Positions 38,046 to 45,917 of a stretch of 64,000 nucleotides of DNA are shown in pieces. Both the position numbers and the translations under genes were made by a program. Under the pieces are notes generated by a model. That model ran no database searches. It was not told where the DNA came from and saw only the letters and a program-made list of their open reading frames with translations. Source of the DNA: Silurus meridionalis. Its lineage: Eukaryota > Chordata > Actinopteri > Siluriformes > Siluridae. Numbering within the stretch: position 1 is the first letter of the stretch; every line of letters begins with the position of its first letter. The stretch is from positions 18,523,905 to 18,587,904 of the forward strand of contig NC_060901.1 of assembly GCF_014805685.1 (NCBI RefSeq), read 5' to 3'.

Positions 38046-38099
<54 letters not shown>

Positions 38100-40719
38100 T
38101 TGCTAGTAAATATATCAACATGATCCAATTATCAGTAATAACATTGTAATGCCTGTGACCTCAGTTAATGCTTCACATTAAATCCAATCTATACAAGGAC
38201 ACTATATATGATCAGGGGTTATAAACTGGCCATTATTTATTCATGCTCCTCTAATATAAACAAAATACACACAATACACAACAATAAAATTATGTCTGTT
38301 TGTGTGTTTGTATTAGAATCTAGTGCATTCATATATATGTCCAGTAGAGGGAGCATGTGTAAATATAAAAAAATCTATATATATGTATTGGGAAAAAATT
38401 ACATTTAAAAATAAATAAATACATTTTATGGTATTGATTATTATTTCTTCACTTCACTTACCTTCAATCGCGCTGCCTCCATTTTCTTTAGGGATATAGG
38501 CACTCTGAGGGGGGGAAAAAAGGCCATGCGGTGAGAAATCGAACCACAATTTCGTCAATCCGAACGATTCGAAATTCGAAAAATCGATTGCAAATAAGGA
38601 AGCAAAATGTTTTTTTTTTTCTTTCTGGTTATTCAAGTTTTACCTATTTTCCTGGAATACTCATAATTTTTTTTTTTCTTTTTTTTTTTTAGTAAGAATT
38701 CAGGTGTGTGTGTGTGTGTGGGGGGTCATGGTTTCATGCATTTTCTACATTGCCGATAAATAGAGGACAAAAAAAAAGGTTTGGCTATGTCATTATTATA
38801 GCGCCATGCAAATCCGACTGCTTGATGCAACCTCTGTCATTCATTGCATGTCAGCGAGTCGGGTGACGTCATGTTGGGACGGCTGCCAACGCGAGGTAAA
38901 CCAAACCCTCCAGCTCGAAACCACAGACTTGGCGGATGTTTAAAGAGCGTTGCCGTACGTTTGAAGACAAAAAAATGGGAGCATTTCATTTATCCGGTCC
39001 AAACTCTCCTGGGAAGATCCACTAGATTTTCTGGAGCTCATTCGTCTACAAGGGTGTTAGTAAAGTGATGTAAGGTGACGTGAAAAGGCCTGTGGTGCAC
39101 AATTCATCATTTTCAATAGGGTTCTGCCGGTCAAGCTCTTCCATTATGGCTTTGTCTACAGGGGTATTGTCATCCTGGAGCAGGTTTGGATCTATTGCAG
39201 TTGTATAAACTGGAAAAGTCCAATACATTGGACCAGGTAGTCTTACCACGGATTGAATTGCATGACTCTGCAAAAAAGTATAGGATTCCAATGCAGATCT
39301 CCGAAAGTCACGTGTCAGCGTTCGCAGTTTGGTTAAATCGATAGAAACGGCGGCAATCGATAGGGTGCACGGCTCGGGTTCGACATATCCAATGGCTCAA
39401 TGATCCGATTGTCTTTGGCCGATTCGCTGTAATGACAAAAGTATTGGGACACCTGACTTTCCCAGCCGTACTGTATAAGTTTTTTCCTTCAAAGCACACA
39501 CTTGTATAGGATTGAATGAAATTCATGTCCCACCCTGCGCAAAGCCGTCTACATACGGAACACACCCCAGCACTCTGTACTCGACTTTGTGCCTAAATGT
39601 GCACAAATCTCCACAAAATCCAGTAGAACATCTGATTTTCTTAAAAAAGTGAAGGTCATATAAAGAATGGGATGGTCAGGTGTCCACAAACTTTTGACCA
39701 TATAGTGTAGAATGACTGAACCATAGTAATAAAACAATACATAATAACAATTCTTATAATAATAATAATAATTCTTATTATTATTACTAACAAACTAATA
39801 TTACTTATTCTTTTCCTCGGGTCTTCTAAGAAATGCCCCATAACTGTCCGATTCCTCCCCCCCTGAGTGTCAAAGTGATACCCTCTGGTGCTGAACATCT
39901 CCAAAGAGCCGGCACACTGTTTCCGTTGTGTCCGGCTCAATTTCATCACACTGCTGATATTGTCTTCGCCTCCGAGGACGTCTGGGCGGAACTATTTGCG
40001 GCTGTTCGTCTCGTTTTTTTTTTTTTTTTGGTGATTGGGTACTGGTTTAATCTGGTTGATCGTAGGAGATCAGTTGTCAAACCAGAGCTTATCGTATATT
40101 ACGGCATTTGGCATTTATCCAGATGGGCAACACAGAGGTTGAGAAGTTAAGGGCCTTGCTCGGGGGCCCATAAGTGGCAACTTGGTGGTGGTGGGATTTG
40201 AACTCATGACCTTCTGAGCAGATATTAAGCATCGAGTTACATCATTTCTCAATACGCAAAGATTTCTTGCGCTCGAGCTTTAATTCTGATCAAAGACTTA
40301 ATGCCCCCCCACCCCTTATTACCCCACTCCACCCTGATTTATACGGTCTCATTATAGTGCATCTATACCTGTTCGACTTGCTACTATAAAAAGTTTCAGT
40401 TCATTCAAAATCTTGGCTAGGTGCCTACTACGAAAATTCCTGCTCTGATTTAAAAAAATATATAAAACGCGTGTTATGACGTCATAATGTTTTTTTTGTT
40501 TGTTTGTTTAGTTTTTGTGACGTCACGCTCGCGGTGGGATTCACTCCTGGGCGAGCTGGCACAGCTCAATGGAGCACACTGCGCCTTTAATATCTCCAAG
40601 GTGGCTGTGACGAGAGGCCTTCAAACCGAATTCACGCTCCACTTCTGCCGCGCACACGCACACTGACGCGCTCAGACGCGCGCGCACGCACACGCGAGCT
40701 GGTAGTAGTGGTGTGCGTG

Positions 40720-40781
<62 letters not shown>

Positions 40782-41060
40782 CGCGTGATCAGACTTTTTG
40801 ATTAGGAGTCCATAAAATCCCGGGGAGGTGCGTTCGAGCGCAACACGACTCCGATGACCTCAGGGACAAGGACGTCCTTGTCAAACCAAGCGCGCGCCTG
40901 GTGTGGTGCGAACAAAACGCGTGAGAAGGAAAAAAAGGGGGAGAGAAAGAGAAAGAGAGAGAGTGCAAGCAGGAGAAGGAACACCAAAACTTACCTTGAC
41001 AGCTGAGAAATAAAGCAGCGTGACGCAAAACAATTGCAACAAGCGCACGGCCAAGTTCAT
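22742..41060 (-). CDS. vegfa: vascular endothelial growth factor A, eight coding exons (gene span)
   Basis: Secreted, disulfide-linked dimeric growth factor that activates VEGF receptor tyrosine kinases and neuropilins to drive angiogenesis. The CDS joins, on the minus strand, 41060-40995, 38504-38462, 38026-37830, 33099-33023, 32909-32877, 31969-31898, 24253-24107 and 22763-22742; every intron is GT-AG and the frame is open for 218 codons. Residues 1-22 are a hydrophobic signal peptide. About 45-128 is the PDGF/VEGF cystine knot, with signature [13 protein letters not shown] at 72-84 and cysteines 49, 74, 80, 83, 84, 91, 125 and 127, the spacing of the human protein. N98-I-T is the conserved N-glycosylation site. 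Residues 139-163 are a basic heparin-binding stretch, 164-212 the cysteine-rich heparin-binding domain, and CDKPRR the neuropilin-binding C-terminus. Without exon 6 the mature form would be about 172 residues, close to the 171-residue isoform I recall for zebrafish vegfab; that paralog assignment is inference and vegfaa is not excluded. Confidence 0.96.
22850..23345 (+). repeat. Family A MITE copy, near full length, in vegfa intron 7
   Basis: From 'ccaaaagtattgggaaacct' to 'ccaatacttttggaaatatt', so both terminal motifs are present; interior 'gaacacctttgggatgaatg' and 'ctagtggaacatcttcccag'. About 90 nt upstream of exon 8. Confidence 0.8.
23351..23421. repeat. (TG)/(TA)n microsatellite, vegfa intron 7
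   Basis: TG units followed by TA units, directly after the 22850 Family A copy. Confidence 0.98.
23548..24075. repeat. repeat containing a 60-70 bp minisatellite in vegfa intron 7
   Basis: About five units between 23700 and 24030, each with 'gactcgtatgaatcctacga' followed by 'gtgaatcgtatcgcattgtg' and a run of tcgaatcgaat. It ends some 75 nt intronic of the exon 7 donor (24106). The flanks match the short form at 10093. Confidence 0.9.
24107..24253 (-). CDS. vegfa: vegfa coding exon 7 (heparin-binding domain)
   Basis: 147 nt; acceptor tttctctgcag, donor TGCAA|gtgagt. Encodes F163(split)-C211 and two bases of K212, including [18 protein letters not shown] and [11 protein letters not shown]. 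The human exon is 132 nt; the five extra codons lie at the start, where the fish protein reads [11 protein letters not shown], giving cysteines 166, 169, 170 and 173 where human has two. The junction codon with exon 8 is AAA (Lys) rather than Arg. Confidence 0.96.
24715..24998 (-). repeat. Family A MITE copy in vegfa intron 6
   Basis: 'ccagtagattcttccagctg', 'attcatcccaatgatgttcc', 'caggtgtcccaatacttttg'. Confidence 0.75.
25516..25920 (-). other. unrecognised 134-codon open frame in vegfa intron 6
   Basis: Minus-strand frame [20 protein letters not shown]... with mixed, non-repetitive composition, unlike the microsatellite frames around it. I do not recognise a family. Neighbouring minus-strand DNA up to 26700 gives short fragments with stops, split by the tRNA-Glu SINE. 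It may be a decayed retroelement or processed-gene piece, or chance. Confidence 0.2.
26317..26545 (+). mobile_element. tRNA-Glu-derived SINE with perfect 16-bp target-site duplication
   Basis: Body of 229 bp flanked by identical attgcagtccaatcaa at 26301-26316 and 26546-26561. The 5' part (26321-26392) is almost a tRNA-Glu(CTC): D-arm tagtggttaggatgcg, anticodon loop ctctcac, T-arm gggttcgatcccc; the acceptor stem is mismatched near its base, so it is not a functional tRNA. The 3' part (gccggtcccaagcccggata ... gtccgctgtggtgacccct) is the tail shared by many teleost SINE/LINE pairs, probably RTE-type. It sits in vegfa intron 6. Confidence 0.92.
26982..27019. repeat. (TG)n microsatellite, vegfa intron 6
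   Basis: About 19 TG units. Confidence 0.97.
27645..27835 (+). repeat. Family A MITE fragment in vegfa intron 6
   Basis: 'gacttttccagaaatatgtg', 'aagatcatgagtggcctcct', 'ctattgaacacctttggaat'. Confidence 0.7.
27850..30410. other. vegfa intron 6 interior, no feature seen
   Basis: AT-rich intronic DNA with poly-A tracts near 29205 and 29700; no exon with VEGF similarity. Confidence 0.6.
30416..30700 (+). repeat. Family A MITE copy in vegfa intron 6
   Basis: 'tttgttccagtatgaaaatg', 'attggcctgctagagaggta', 'gtcttcccagaagagtggag'. Confidence 0.75.
30899..31040 (-). mobile_element. tRNA-SINE-like fragment
   Basis: 'attcagagcgactttgatct', 'gggccttgctcaggggccca' and 'taataccttaaccattaaac' occur in the order of the inverted SINE family. 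Lies in vegfa intron 6. Confidence 0.65.
31898..31969 (-). CDS. vegfa: vegfa coding exon 6 (6a-like basic heparin/matrix-binding exon)
   Basis: 72 nt, exactly the size of mammalian exon 6a (the 24 residues separating VEGF165 from VEGF189). Acceptor ttttttcag, donor GATTT|gtacgt. Encodes a segment containing [18 protein letters not shown], nearly the mammalian 6a core. Its phase (one base in, two bases out) lets it be included or skipped without a frameshift. Inclusion should increase heparan-sulfate and matrix retention, as known for VEGF189. Confidence 0.92.
32065..32455 (+). repeat. Family A MITE copy in vegfa intron 5
   Basis: 'attgagacacctgatgtttc', 'gagctccatgaagatatggg', 'tggtccacaaacttttgcct' mark both ends and the interior. 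Confidence 0.75.
32877..32909 (-). CDS. vegfa: vegfa coding exon 5
   Basis: 33 nt; acceptor gctttcag, donor AGAAAT|gtaagt. Encodes the end of R128, [10 protein letters not shown] and two bases of residue 139. In mammals this small exon holds the plasmin-sensitive linker between receptor-binding and heparin-binding parts; the Lys/Arg content fits. It is one codon longer than the 30-nt human exon. Confidence 0.92.
33023..33099 (-). CDS. vegfa: vegfa coding exon 4 (end of VEGF homology domain)
   Basis: 77 nt, the same as human exon 4; acceptor ttttctag, donor TGCAG|gtacgt. Encodes V103-C127 plus two bases of R128 and contains the last two knot cysteines in ECEC (C125, C127). Intron 4 downstream is only 113 nt. 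Confidence 0.95.
33390..33765 (-). repeat. Family A MITE copy with both terminal motifs, vegfa intron 3
   Basis: Begins 'tacacaaaagtttgtggaca' and ends 'gtcccaatacttttgtccgt' before 'agtgta', so the ends are inverted versions of tacac...aaaagt. Interior 'agcaggccactcaagagctt'. A partial internal duplication of the end lies at 33680. Confidence 0.8.
33890..33950. repeat. A-run and (TA)n microsatellite, vegfa intron 3
   Basis: Poly-A followed by about 30 TA units. Confidence 0.98.
34565..34770 (-). repeat. Family A MITE fragment in vegfa intron 3
   Basis: 'ccattcttctgggaagacgt', 'tcatcccaacgatgttccac', 'acccgtatcttcataaagct'. Confidence 0.7.
35125..35335. repeat. five palindromic reiterations in vegfa intron 3
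   Basis: TGCTAGGAAACTAGCA or a near variant occurs near 35132, 35189, 35229, 35275 and 35312. Each is a 6-bp palindrome (TGCTAG/CTAGCA) around GAAA, spaced 37-57 bp by AT-rich DNA containing 'caatatt'. Confidence 0.85.
35719..35784. repeat. (TA)n microsatellite, vegfa intron 3
   Basis: About 33 TA units. Confidence 0.98.
36025..36190 (-). mobile_element. tRNA-SINE-like fragment
   Basis: 'ggcagacgcccctttctatc'...'cagagcgacttttatcttat'...'ctgactcaggggcccagg'...'ccaacgccttaaagactacg'. Same family as 30899; in vegfa intron 3. Confidence 0.65.
36508..36745 (+). repeat. Family A MITE copy in vegfa intron 3
   Basis: 'tttttcagacatatgtggtt', 'gagctggcatgaaattttcc', 'ctagtggaacgtctacccag'. Confidence 0.7.
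36815..37600 (+). pseudogene. second Tc1-like transposase family, internally deleted relic
   Basis: 'cctttcaaaagtattggaac' (36819) resembles the start of a common fish Tc1 family; 'gaccagagagctgtctatgg', 'gaatgtcctgaaagagaaag', 'aaaggatctgctcatgatcc', 'tcagtgaagcacggtggagg' and 'ggagagaagactgaagggag' follow transposase order (translation includes [13 protein letters not shown]). The HTH-DDE middle and the DPKHT block are missing. In vegfa intron 3. Confidence 0.75.
37628..37712 (-). repeat. Family A MITE fragment close to vegfa exon 3
   Basis: 'gtggagatttgtggagatta', 'tagctctatagcaggccaca', 'agatctt'; about 120 nt beyond the exon 3 donor. Confidence 0.6.
37830..38026 (-). CDS. vegfa: vegfa coding exon 3 (cystine-knot core)
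   Basis: 197 nt, the same length I recall for human exon 3; acceptor ccctccgcag, donor ATGGAG|gttaga. Encodes V37-E102: C49, the signature [13 protein letters not shown] (72-84), C91 and the glycosylation sequon N98-I-T; N45-K-S is a second possible sequon. A long (TTA)n array starts 20 nt upstream of the acceptor, so the polypyrimidine tract is short. Confidence 0.97.
38047..38099. repeat. (TTA)n microsatellite next to vegfa exon 3
   Basis: About 16 TTA units with two TCA interruptions; begins 20 nt upstream of the exon 3 acceptor. Confidence 0.97.
38462..38504 (-). CDS. vegfa: vegfa coding exon 2 (mature N-terminus)
   Basis: 43 nt, acceptor ccctcag|AGTGCC, donor GAAG|gtaagt. Encodes [14 protein letters not shown] plus the first base of V37. 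This is the variable N-terminal arm before the cystine knot; it is shorter than the 52-nt human exon, as expected for a poorly conserved segment. Phase fits both neighbours. Confidence 0.9.
38998..39200 (-). repeat. Family A MITE fragment in vegfa intron 1
   Basis: 'ctcctgggaagatccactag', 'gtgacgtgaaaaggcctgtg', 'ggggtattgtcatcctggag'. Confidence 0.7.
39425..39715 (+). repeat. Family A MITE copy with both ends, vegfa intron 1
   Basis: 'gacaaaagtattgggacacc' at one end and 'tgtccacaaacttttgacca' then 'tatagtgta' at the other; interior 'gcacaaatctccacaaaatc'. Internally shortened to about 290 bp. Confidence 0.8.
40095..40235 (-). mobile_element. tRNA-SINE-like fragment
   Basis: 'ggcatttggcatttatccag', 'gggccttgctcgggggccca', 'gggatttgaactcatgacct'; inverted B box at gatttgaac. 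In vegfa intron 1. Confidence 0.65.
40711..40779. repeat. (TG)n microsatellite beside vegfa exon 1
   Basis: TG/CG mixed units in intron 1, about 215 nt past the exon 1 donor; preceded by a (CACG)-rich stretch. Confidence 0.97.
40995..41060 (-). CDS. vegfa: vegfa coding exon 1 (signal peptide)
   Basis: 66 nt encode residues 1-22, starting [11 protein letters not shown] and ending SAVK, a typical cleavable secretion signal. The donor is AAG|gtaagt. The human exon 1 coding part is also 66 nt (recalled). The MNL start is chosen because it resembles other teleost VEGF-A starts; an in-frame ATG three codons upstream (41069) also has G at -3 and would only add MSV. Confidence 0.93.
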
Positions 41061-41408
41061 GACGGACATGGCGCAGCGCGAGAGTCTGATCAGAACCCCG
41101 TCGTAGGATCGGCGGACTTGTTCAAACGCATTAGAGAGAGTCTCAGATAGCAGGGCAGACATGGATGATGCACTTCCGAAAAAAAAAAAGATGACGAAAC
41201 TGATCAGGCTAGAGTCCCATTTCTTTTTTTTTGGTCCCAATAGACAAGAAAGAACACCTGATGGAAAAAAAGGAAAGACCGGGGAGTTGGAGGTGGGGGA
41301 AAGGGGGCACGAGAGAGAGAAAGAGAGAGATGGAGGGATGAAAAAAAGAGACGTCGGGTTCAACTGTTGCCGATGCTTTTTAAAATATCCAGAAACGTCA
41401 GAAGCCAC
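41061..41408 (-). other. vegfa 5' leader with long in-frame upstream open frame
   Basis: No stop codon interrupts the vegfa frame for 116 codons upstream of the MNL start. In-frame ATGs lie at 41408, 41162 and 41069. The translated leader (FFIPPSLSFSLSCPLSP...) is low-complexity and not recognisably conserved. Human VEGFA has a long structured leader with an in-frame upstream CUG start (L-VEGF), so an N-terminally extended product is conceivable; a non-coding leader is the default reading. Confidence 0.45.
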
Positions 41409-41850
41409 GAAGCGAATCCGTTCACATGGTCCCGACCGGGCGATTTGAGCTCGTGCTCACACGACTTTACAATCCACATCACAGAAGGAGAATAATCCCA
41501 TGATCGATCCTGCACGCTGTGATGAAATGATTTGTTTAAAGGAAACTAGAAGTCTGGTGGAAGTTTGAGTTGAGAAAAATCACAACCAAAAGTGTCCGGG
41601 AAAAGCCGGGAGTTTTCTTCTTTCTCTTCTGTTATTCAAAATATTAAAAATTAAAAAAAACAAAACAAACTTGAGAATCCGCTTCTTTTTAGCTGCTGTT
41701 TCTTTGTGATGGATTTTTTTTTTTCACCTAATAATCTTGATTTCTTTGTGGGTTCTGGAGCCGGAGTCTGGATGAAGCGATGCGCTCGAAGGGTTTCAAC
41801 TGGCGGTCACTCCGGCAGCAGCGCACTGAGTTGAAACACACGAACGCGTC

Positions 41851-41880
41851 TGATTGGAGGAGAGCGCTGAGTGGGCGTGT
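41851..41880 (-). promoter_or_regulatory. candidate vegfa proximal promoter: CCAAT box and KLF/Sp1-type GC box
   Basis: The minus strand carries CCAATCA at 41857-41851, and the plus strand has GTGGGCGTGT at 41871-41880, a KLF/Sp1/EGR-type GC box. They lie about 0.8 kb upstream of the ATG, which fits a roughly 1-kb leader and a TATA-less promoter as in mammals. The transcription start is not determined. Confidence 0.3.
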
Positions 41881-41990
41881 CCAGAGTCCTTTTTCCCATT
41901 TTTCTTTTCCTTTTTTTTTTTGGTAAAGCATTGATGTGCAGTGCGGCATTACGCACGACTCGAAATGAACGTACACGCTTCGTGGTGGTG

Positions 41991-41992
41991 GT

Positions 41993-42041
<49 letters not shown>
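41991..42041. repeat. (TG)n microsatellite, vegfa 5' flank
   Basis: About 24 TG units, adjacent to the inverted repeat at 42053. Confidence 0.97.
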
Positions 42042-42043
<2 letters not shown>

Positions 42044-42052
42044 GGTTATCTT

Positions 42053-42105
42053 ATTAGGGGTGAGAACAATACACTGGGATCAGTGTGTGCGTGTATATAT
42101 GTGTG

Positions 42106-42156
<51 letters not shown>

Positions 42157-42187
42157 CGAACCCAGTGTATTGTTCCCACCCTATTAG
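42053..42187. repeat. inverted repeat with (TG)n loop in vegfa 5' flank
   Basis: Left arm 42053-42078 (ending gaacaatacactggg) and right arm 42161-42187 (starting cccagtgtattgttc) are complementary: 15 bp perfectly, about 25 bp with mismatches. Between them lie (TG)n tracts broken by 'tatatatgtgtgtatatatg'. Could be a small MITE whose centre expanded. Confidence 0.6.
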
Positions 42188-42249
42188 ACTTTTTTTCTTT
42201 CTTTGCACCCCTTTCCATTATCTCTATGCATTAGTGACGTCACAAATTC

Positions 42250-42256
42250 TACGTGG
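42250..42256 (+). promoter_or_regulatory. candidate hypoxia response element
   Basis: TACGTGG matches the HIF core RCGTG and the human VEGFA HRE core TACGTGGG apart from the last G. It lies about 1.2 kb upstream of the vegfa start codon. A single short match; functional status unknown. Confidence 0.25.
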
Positions 42257-43088
42257 TGCTGCAGCTTCGCACCTCTGTGGTTCGGCTGAAATAGCACGCG
42301 CTGCCTCTGTAAGGGATGTAATGTGGCACGCGCAAGCCGAGCCGGATGGTTTCGAGGGGCCACATGACCACCGCCAGGGCCGTCGACGCCTTTTTCGGGA
42401 CCGGAAAAAAAAATCGCGTAATCGTATCGTGTTCGTCACCGTGTGAGTGAGTGTGTGTGTGTGAGTGTGTGTCTCGCCACGTACAGGTGTGTGTGCGTGC
42501 GTTTGTGCGTGTCCGCGTGCGTGTCGGGAGTGGAAGGAGGGAGGGATCTTACTCGCTCTTTCTTTCTTTCTTTCATTCTTTCTGTAGCGCGCGCTGTGCA
42601 TGTGATCTGAAACGGAATCTTCTTTCTCCGCCACATGGGATGAAAAAATATTACTTTACTAAAATAGAGCGAACGCGTATAAATAGCACGTAATATTAAT
42701 ACCCCATAAATAGGTGAAAATGACTTAATCCCATGCACACACGTGAATAAAAATCCTGGAGTTTTTTTTTTCACATAAAATTCAATTCAGTTTCATGTAG
42801 GACCATGACCAGGTTCAGTATTTCCAAAGAGCTCATTTTTTCCCCTTTACACCACTGCTCTGGCTTGGCATGCTCGCCTGGCATGTGTGCCACTTGTTTC
42901 AGAAGAATCGCACGTCCTCCCAAGTCATGCTGAAGTCATTCATACATTCTATAATCCATTTATTCATAAAGTCGATGTGGCGCCCTCTGGCTGTGGCATG
43001 AAGAATACTTTTTATGAGGTTACTGGGGTTGTGTTTTCAGAAGTGCATGGATTGATATCATCAAGTGCTTCTTCTCCAGGCTTTTACA

Positions 43089-43091
<3 letters not shown>

Positions 43092-43144
<53 letters not shown>
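43092..43144. repeat. (TG)n microsatellite
   Basis: About 26 TG units in the upstream intergenic DNA. Confidence 0.97.
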
Positions 43145-43146
<2 letters not shown>

Positions 43147-43584
43147 TGTTGTGTAAAATAAACACAGTGTACACACACCTCTGTTTAATACTGTTTAGTC
43201 TGAATTACAGGTGTAGCCTTGGGTTGGTGCACTGTGTGAAAGAATCTGACAGAAGGAGAAGAAGAAACAACACATGATAACGACACCAGGGAGAGGAACA
43301 GACGCCGGGCGTCTGGTCTGGAGAGGCTTGGCGTGGACGTCTCCTTCACGATTTAATAAAAAAAAGGAAAAAAAAGAAAGTTTGCTGACTCAGTCGAAAT
43401 GGCGGTAAGGACGGAGCTAATAAGCTTTCCACTCCCGTTGCAGTTCTAGCCAGGACGTCCCTCCACCTCCCCCTTGTGTCACAAAAAGCACACACACATA
43501 CACACACGCAATATTACGGAAGGCGTAATAATACACTTTGCAAAGTTTGTGCATAAGAATGAAATGTGAATATCTTCTTGAAAT

Positions 43585-43770
43585 ATCCTGGGAAGATGTT
43601 CTTCGTAGCTCATTTAACCAGGCGTAAGCCGAGGAGGAAATGGGTGTCATATCAGGTCACTTCTCTACATGGAGCTGATCTCCTGGTTGAAATGGAAAGA
43701 GCACTTTCCAAAGACATCCTGTACAATTTGGCTCTACAGCTGGGATCAGGTGTCCCAATACTTTTACCTT
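43585..43770 (-). repeat. Family A MITE fragment
   Basis: 'tcctgggaagatgttcttcg', 'caggtgtcccaatactttta'. Confidence 0.7.
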
Positions 43771-43779
43771 GAGATTTTT

Positions 43780-44540
43780 CAAGTCACCAGAAATACTTCT
43801 TTTTGGCAATAAGTGGTTCTAATTTTTTAGTTTTTTTTTCCTGGACAGATCTTTGAGGTTCTGCTCTGGCGCCCGCATGGGGCGAATCCTCAAACGAAAG
43901 CGTGACGTCAGACTTTCTCAGCCCTCTCGCTAATCTCTCGCGGATATCGGCGTTTAAAAAACCATTAGCATCCCCTTCGTTTGGTCGCTGCGGAATTACC
44001 GAAATGTTTAACAGCAGTGTGTCGTCCAACCTCCTCCTTTTCCAGTGCTGCTTCTCTCTTGGGGTCCTCCTCTTTTGGAGAAACACATGCTAGTGTTTTC
44101 CCTGCTTCTTAATTTCATGAGTCGCTAATGTGTTGACAAGTCGAGCCAGGTGGGTCGAGAAAACACTATAATGTGCACATGGAGAAGGAGGAGGAGGAGG
44201 AGTGGGGCGGGGTGGGGCGAGGGGGCTGGGAGGTGAGGGCTGTCCAAAGATTAGGATCGAGTAACACTGCTTTACGGTTCGAAGATCGTTCTCGTACGGA
44301 CGCAGACGTTCTTCTGAATCAAACTGTGTAACACGAAAAGGGTCACGATTCAGGAACAATCCGGTCGAGAAACAAATAAAATGAAGAATGAAGGAATTTC
44401 TTGAAATCGATCAAAATATACAGTAGACCAAAGTTTGTGGACACCACACCACGTTTTTTTTAAACATCCACATTGAGTTTCCATCGACTATTATAATGAA
44501 CCTACGCATATGCAAATCCGATTTATAATATTGCATTACA
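43780..44540. other. intergenic, no feature seen
   Basis: GC-richer patch with a (GGA)n stretch near 44185; the end motif of a Family A copy ('caaagtttgtggacacca') at 44430. Confidence 0.5.
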
Positions 44541-44544
44541 TGCT

Positions 44545-44990
44545 CTTGTCAAGTCATGTCAAGTCAAGTTTATTTCTATTGTGCTTTTCACAACAGACAT
44601 TGTCTCAAAGCAGCTTTACAGAAATCAACAGTGAAGGTAAACGGAGTGCATTTATCCCTGATGAGCAGCCGTGGTGACTGTGGCGAGGAAAAACTCTCTT
44701 AGATGTAATAAGGATGAAACCTTGAGAGGAACCAGACTCTAAAGGGGAACCCATCCTCATTTTGGTGACATCAAGAGTGTGATCATAAATCTTTCAACAA
44801 TACAGAACACTGTAGAGTAAAAACTAACATGAGTACTGGAGTATAAGATTACAAGTAATGTTCTTTCTACAGTCTTATACAGTCTATATGGTTATAAAAC
44901 TAGTTTTATGAGCTCAACATTTGTGATCACCACAGATCCAGCATCTTGTTTGAATTTTACAGTTATAGAAATATAGGTCAGATTCTTATC
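44545..44990 (+). repeat. teleost interspersed repeat ('cattgtctcaaagcagcttt' family), copy 1
   Basis: 'gtcaagtttatttctattgt', 'gacattgtctcaaagcagct', 'tttatccctgatgagcagcc', 'aaccttgagaggaaccagac' in the same order as at 47505. Non-coding, widespread in otophysan genomes in my recollection. Confidence 0.8.
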
Positions 44991-45121
44991 TTATTTTATG
45001 CCACATATTATTTTTTAAAATATGACAAAATAGACATTTTTATATGTTACATATATTTTTCCAAGTACATATATAACTTATATATGTGTATAGTATAGTA
45101 TATAAGATGTTAATCCTTGTA

Positions 45122-45917
45122 CAGTGGAACCCGGTTATGTCGATGTCCTAGGGGGTCGCCAAAAAGCATCGAGGTAACTGATGATCGAGATAAACGAAAA
45201 TCAAAATGGCGGCAATATATTAACGTGCTTGAAATTTCTTTATGTACATGATGTGCGTTAATAAATGAGAATGTGCATGCACGTGTTTTTGAAGGGTTTT
45301 TTTACACAACAGCGTTGCCACGATTTGTTTGATGAAGGCATGCTATAAAAATACATACAGTACATGTTTATCTGTCAGGAATCCACCTGCCACGCCCCCT
45401 TCAGCCCCCTTCAGCGTGTCAGGTTCTTTCTCGGCCGCTTTCTCTGAAGCTCCGCTTCAATTGCGCACATATGGTGCTCGTTTATCATCATCACCAGCTC
45501 CTATTTAAACTTCCACACTCTCACTCTCCGTTATTGTTGGTATATGTTGGTTCACGGCGGTCGTTGTTATCGCGCATGCGTATCCCGGTACGTGTCTTCC
45601 CACCGGCACTCTCTCAACGGCTGCGCTTTTCTTCCCAAAGCGCACCGCGGATTCCCCCCGATCCTGCCGGTGTTCATTCTATGCTTTTGCTCATTCCACG
45701 TTCACTTTCTCCTCCCGTTTATCGCATAACAAAAGGCATATGTGCACTAACTAACAGCAGAGATTCACCAGTATACAATACAACACCTGTAGCAGCTGTA
45801 AGCCTTGATTTTTCCGCCACTTCCGCGAGTTCTTCTGCGGCTGCACCGAGATAACCGACGTTAAATGGCAAATTTTTTTCCCCCTTGTGCTCGAGATATT
45901 AGGGTTCGGCGACATAA
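45122..45917. mobile_element. pogo-like MITE copy, truncated at one end
   Basis: Same family as 56595-57449 in opposite orientation. Starts cagtggaacccggttatgtc after a TA and ends within 'attagggttcggcgacataa', lacking the second TIR. The open frames inside (45471-45854) are also open in the other copy only because the DNA is similar; I do not consider them a gene. Confidence 0.75.

Larger units (their letters stand above)
42190..43580. other. vegfa upstream DNA, no gene seen
   Basis: Contains the HRE-like site, TG-rich tracts and a (TTTC) run near 42560. Long open frames (e.g. 41871-42446) run through TG repeats and are not credible genes. Confidence 0.55.

Noticed and set aside
37707..38096. 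Start codon in a 129-codon frame MIMIIIII... containing VEGF sequence
   Set aside because: The N-terminal part is the intronic (TTA)n array; exon 3 begins at 38026 after ccctccgcag.
41871..42446. 191-codon open frame upstream of vegfa
   Set aside because: Its middle is (TG)n translated as VCVC; the ends have no recognisable domain and it overlaps likely promoter DNA.
45471..45854. 127-codon frame similar to one at 56889-57179
   Set aside because: Similarity follows from both lying in copies of the same non-autonomous pogo-like MITE; no transposase motifs.
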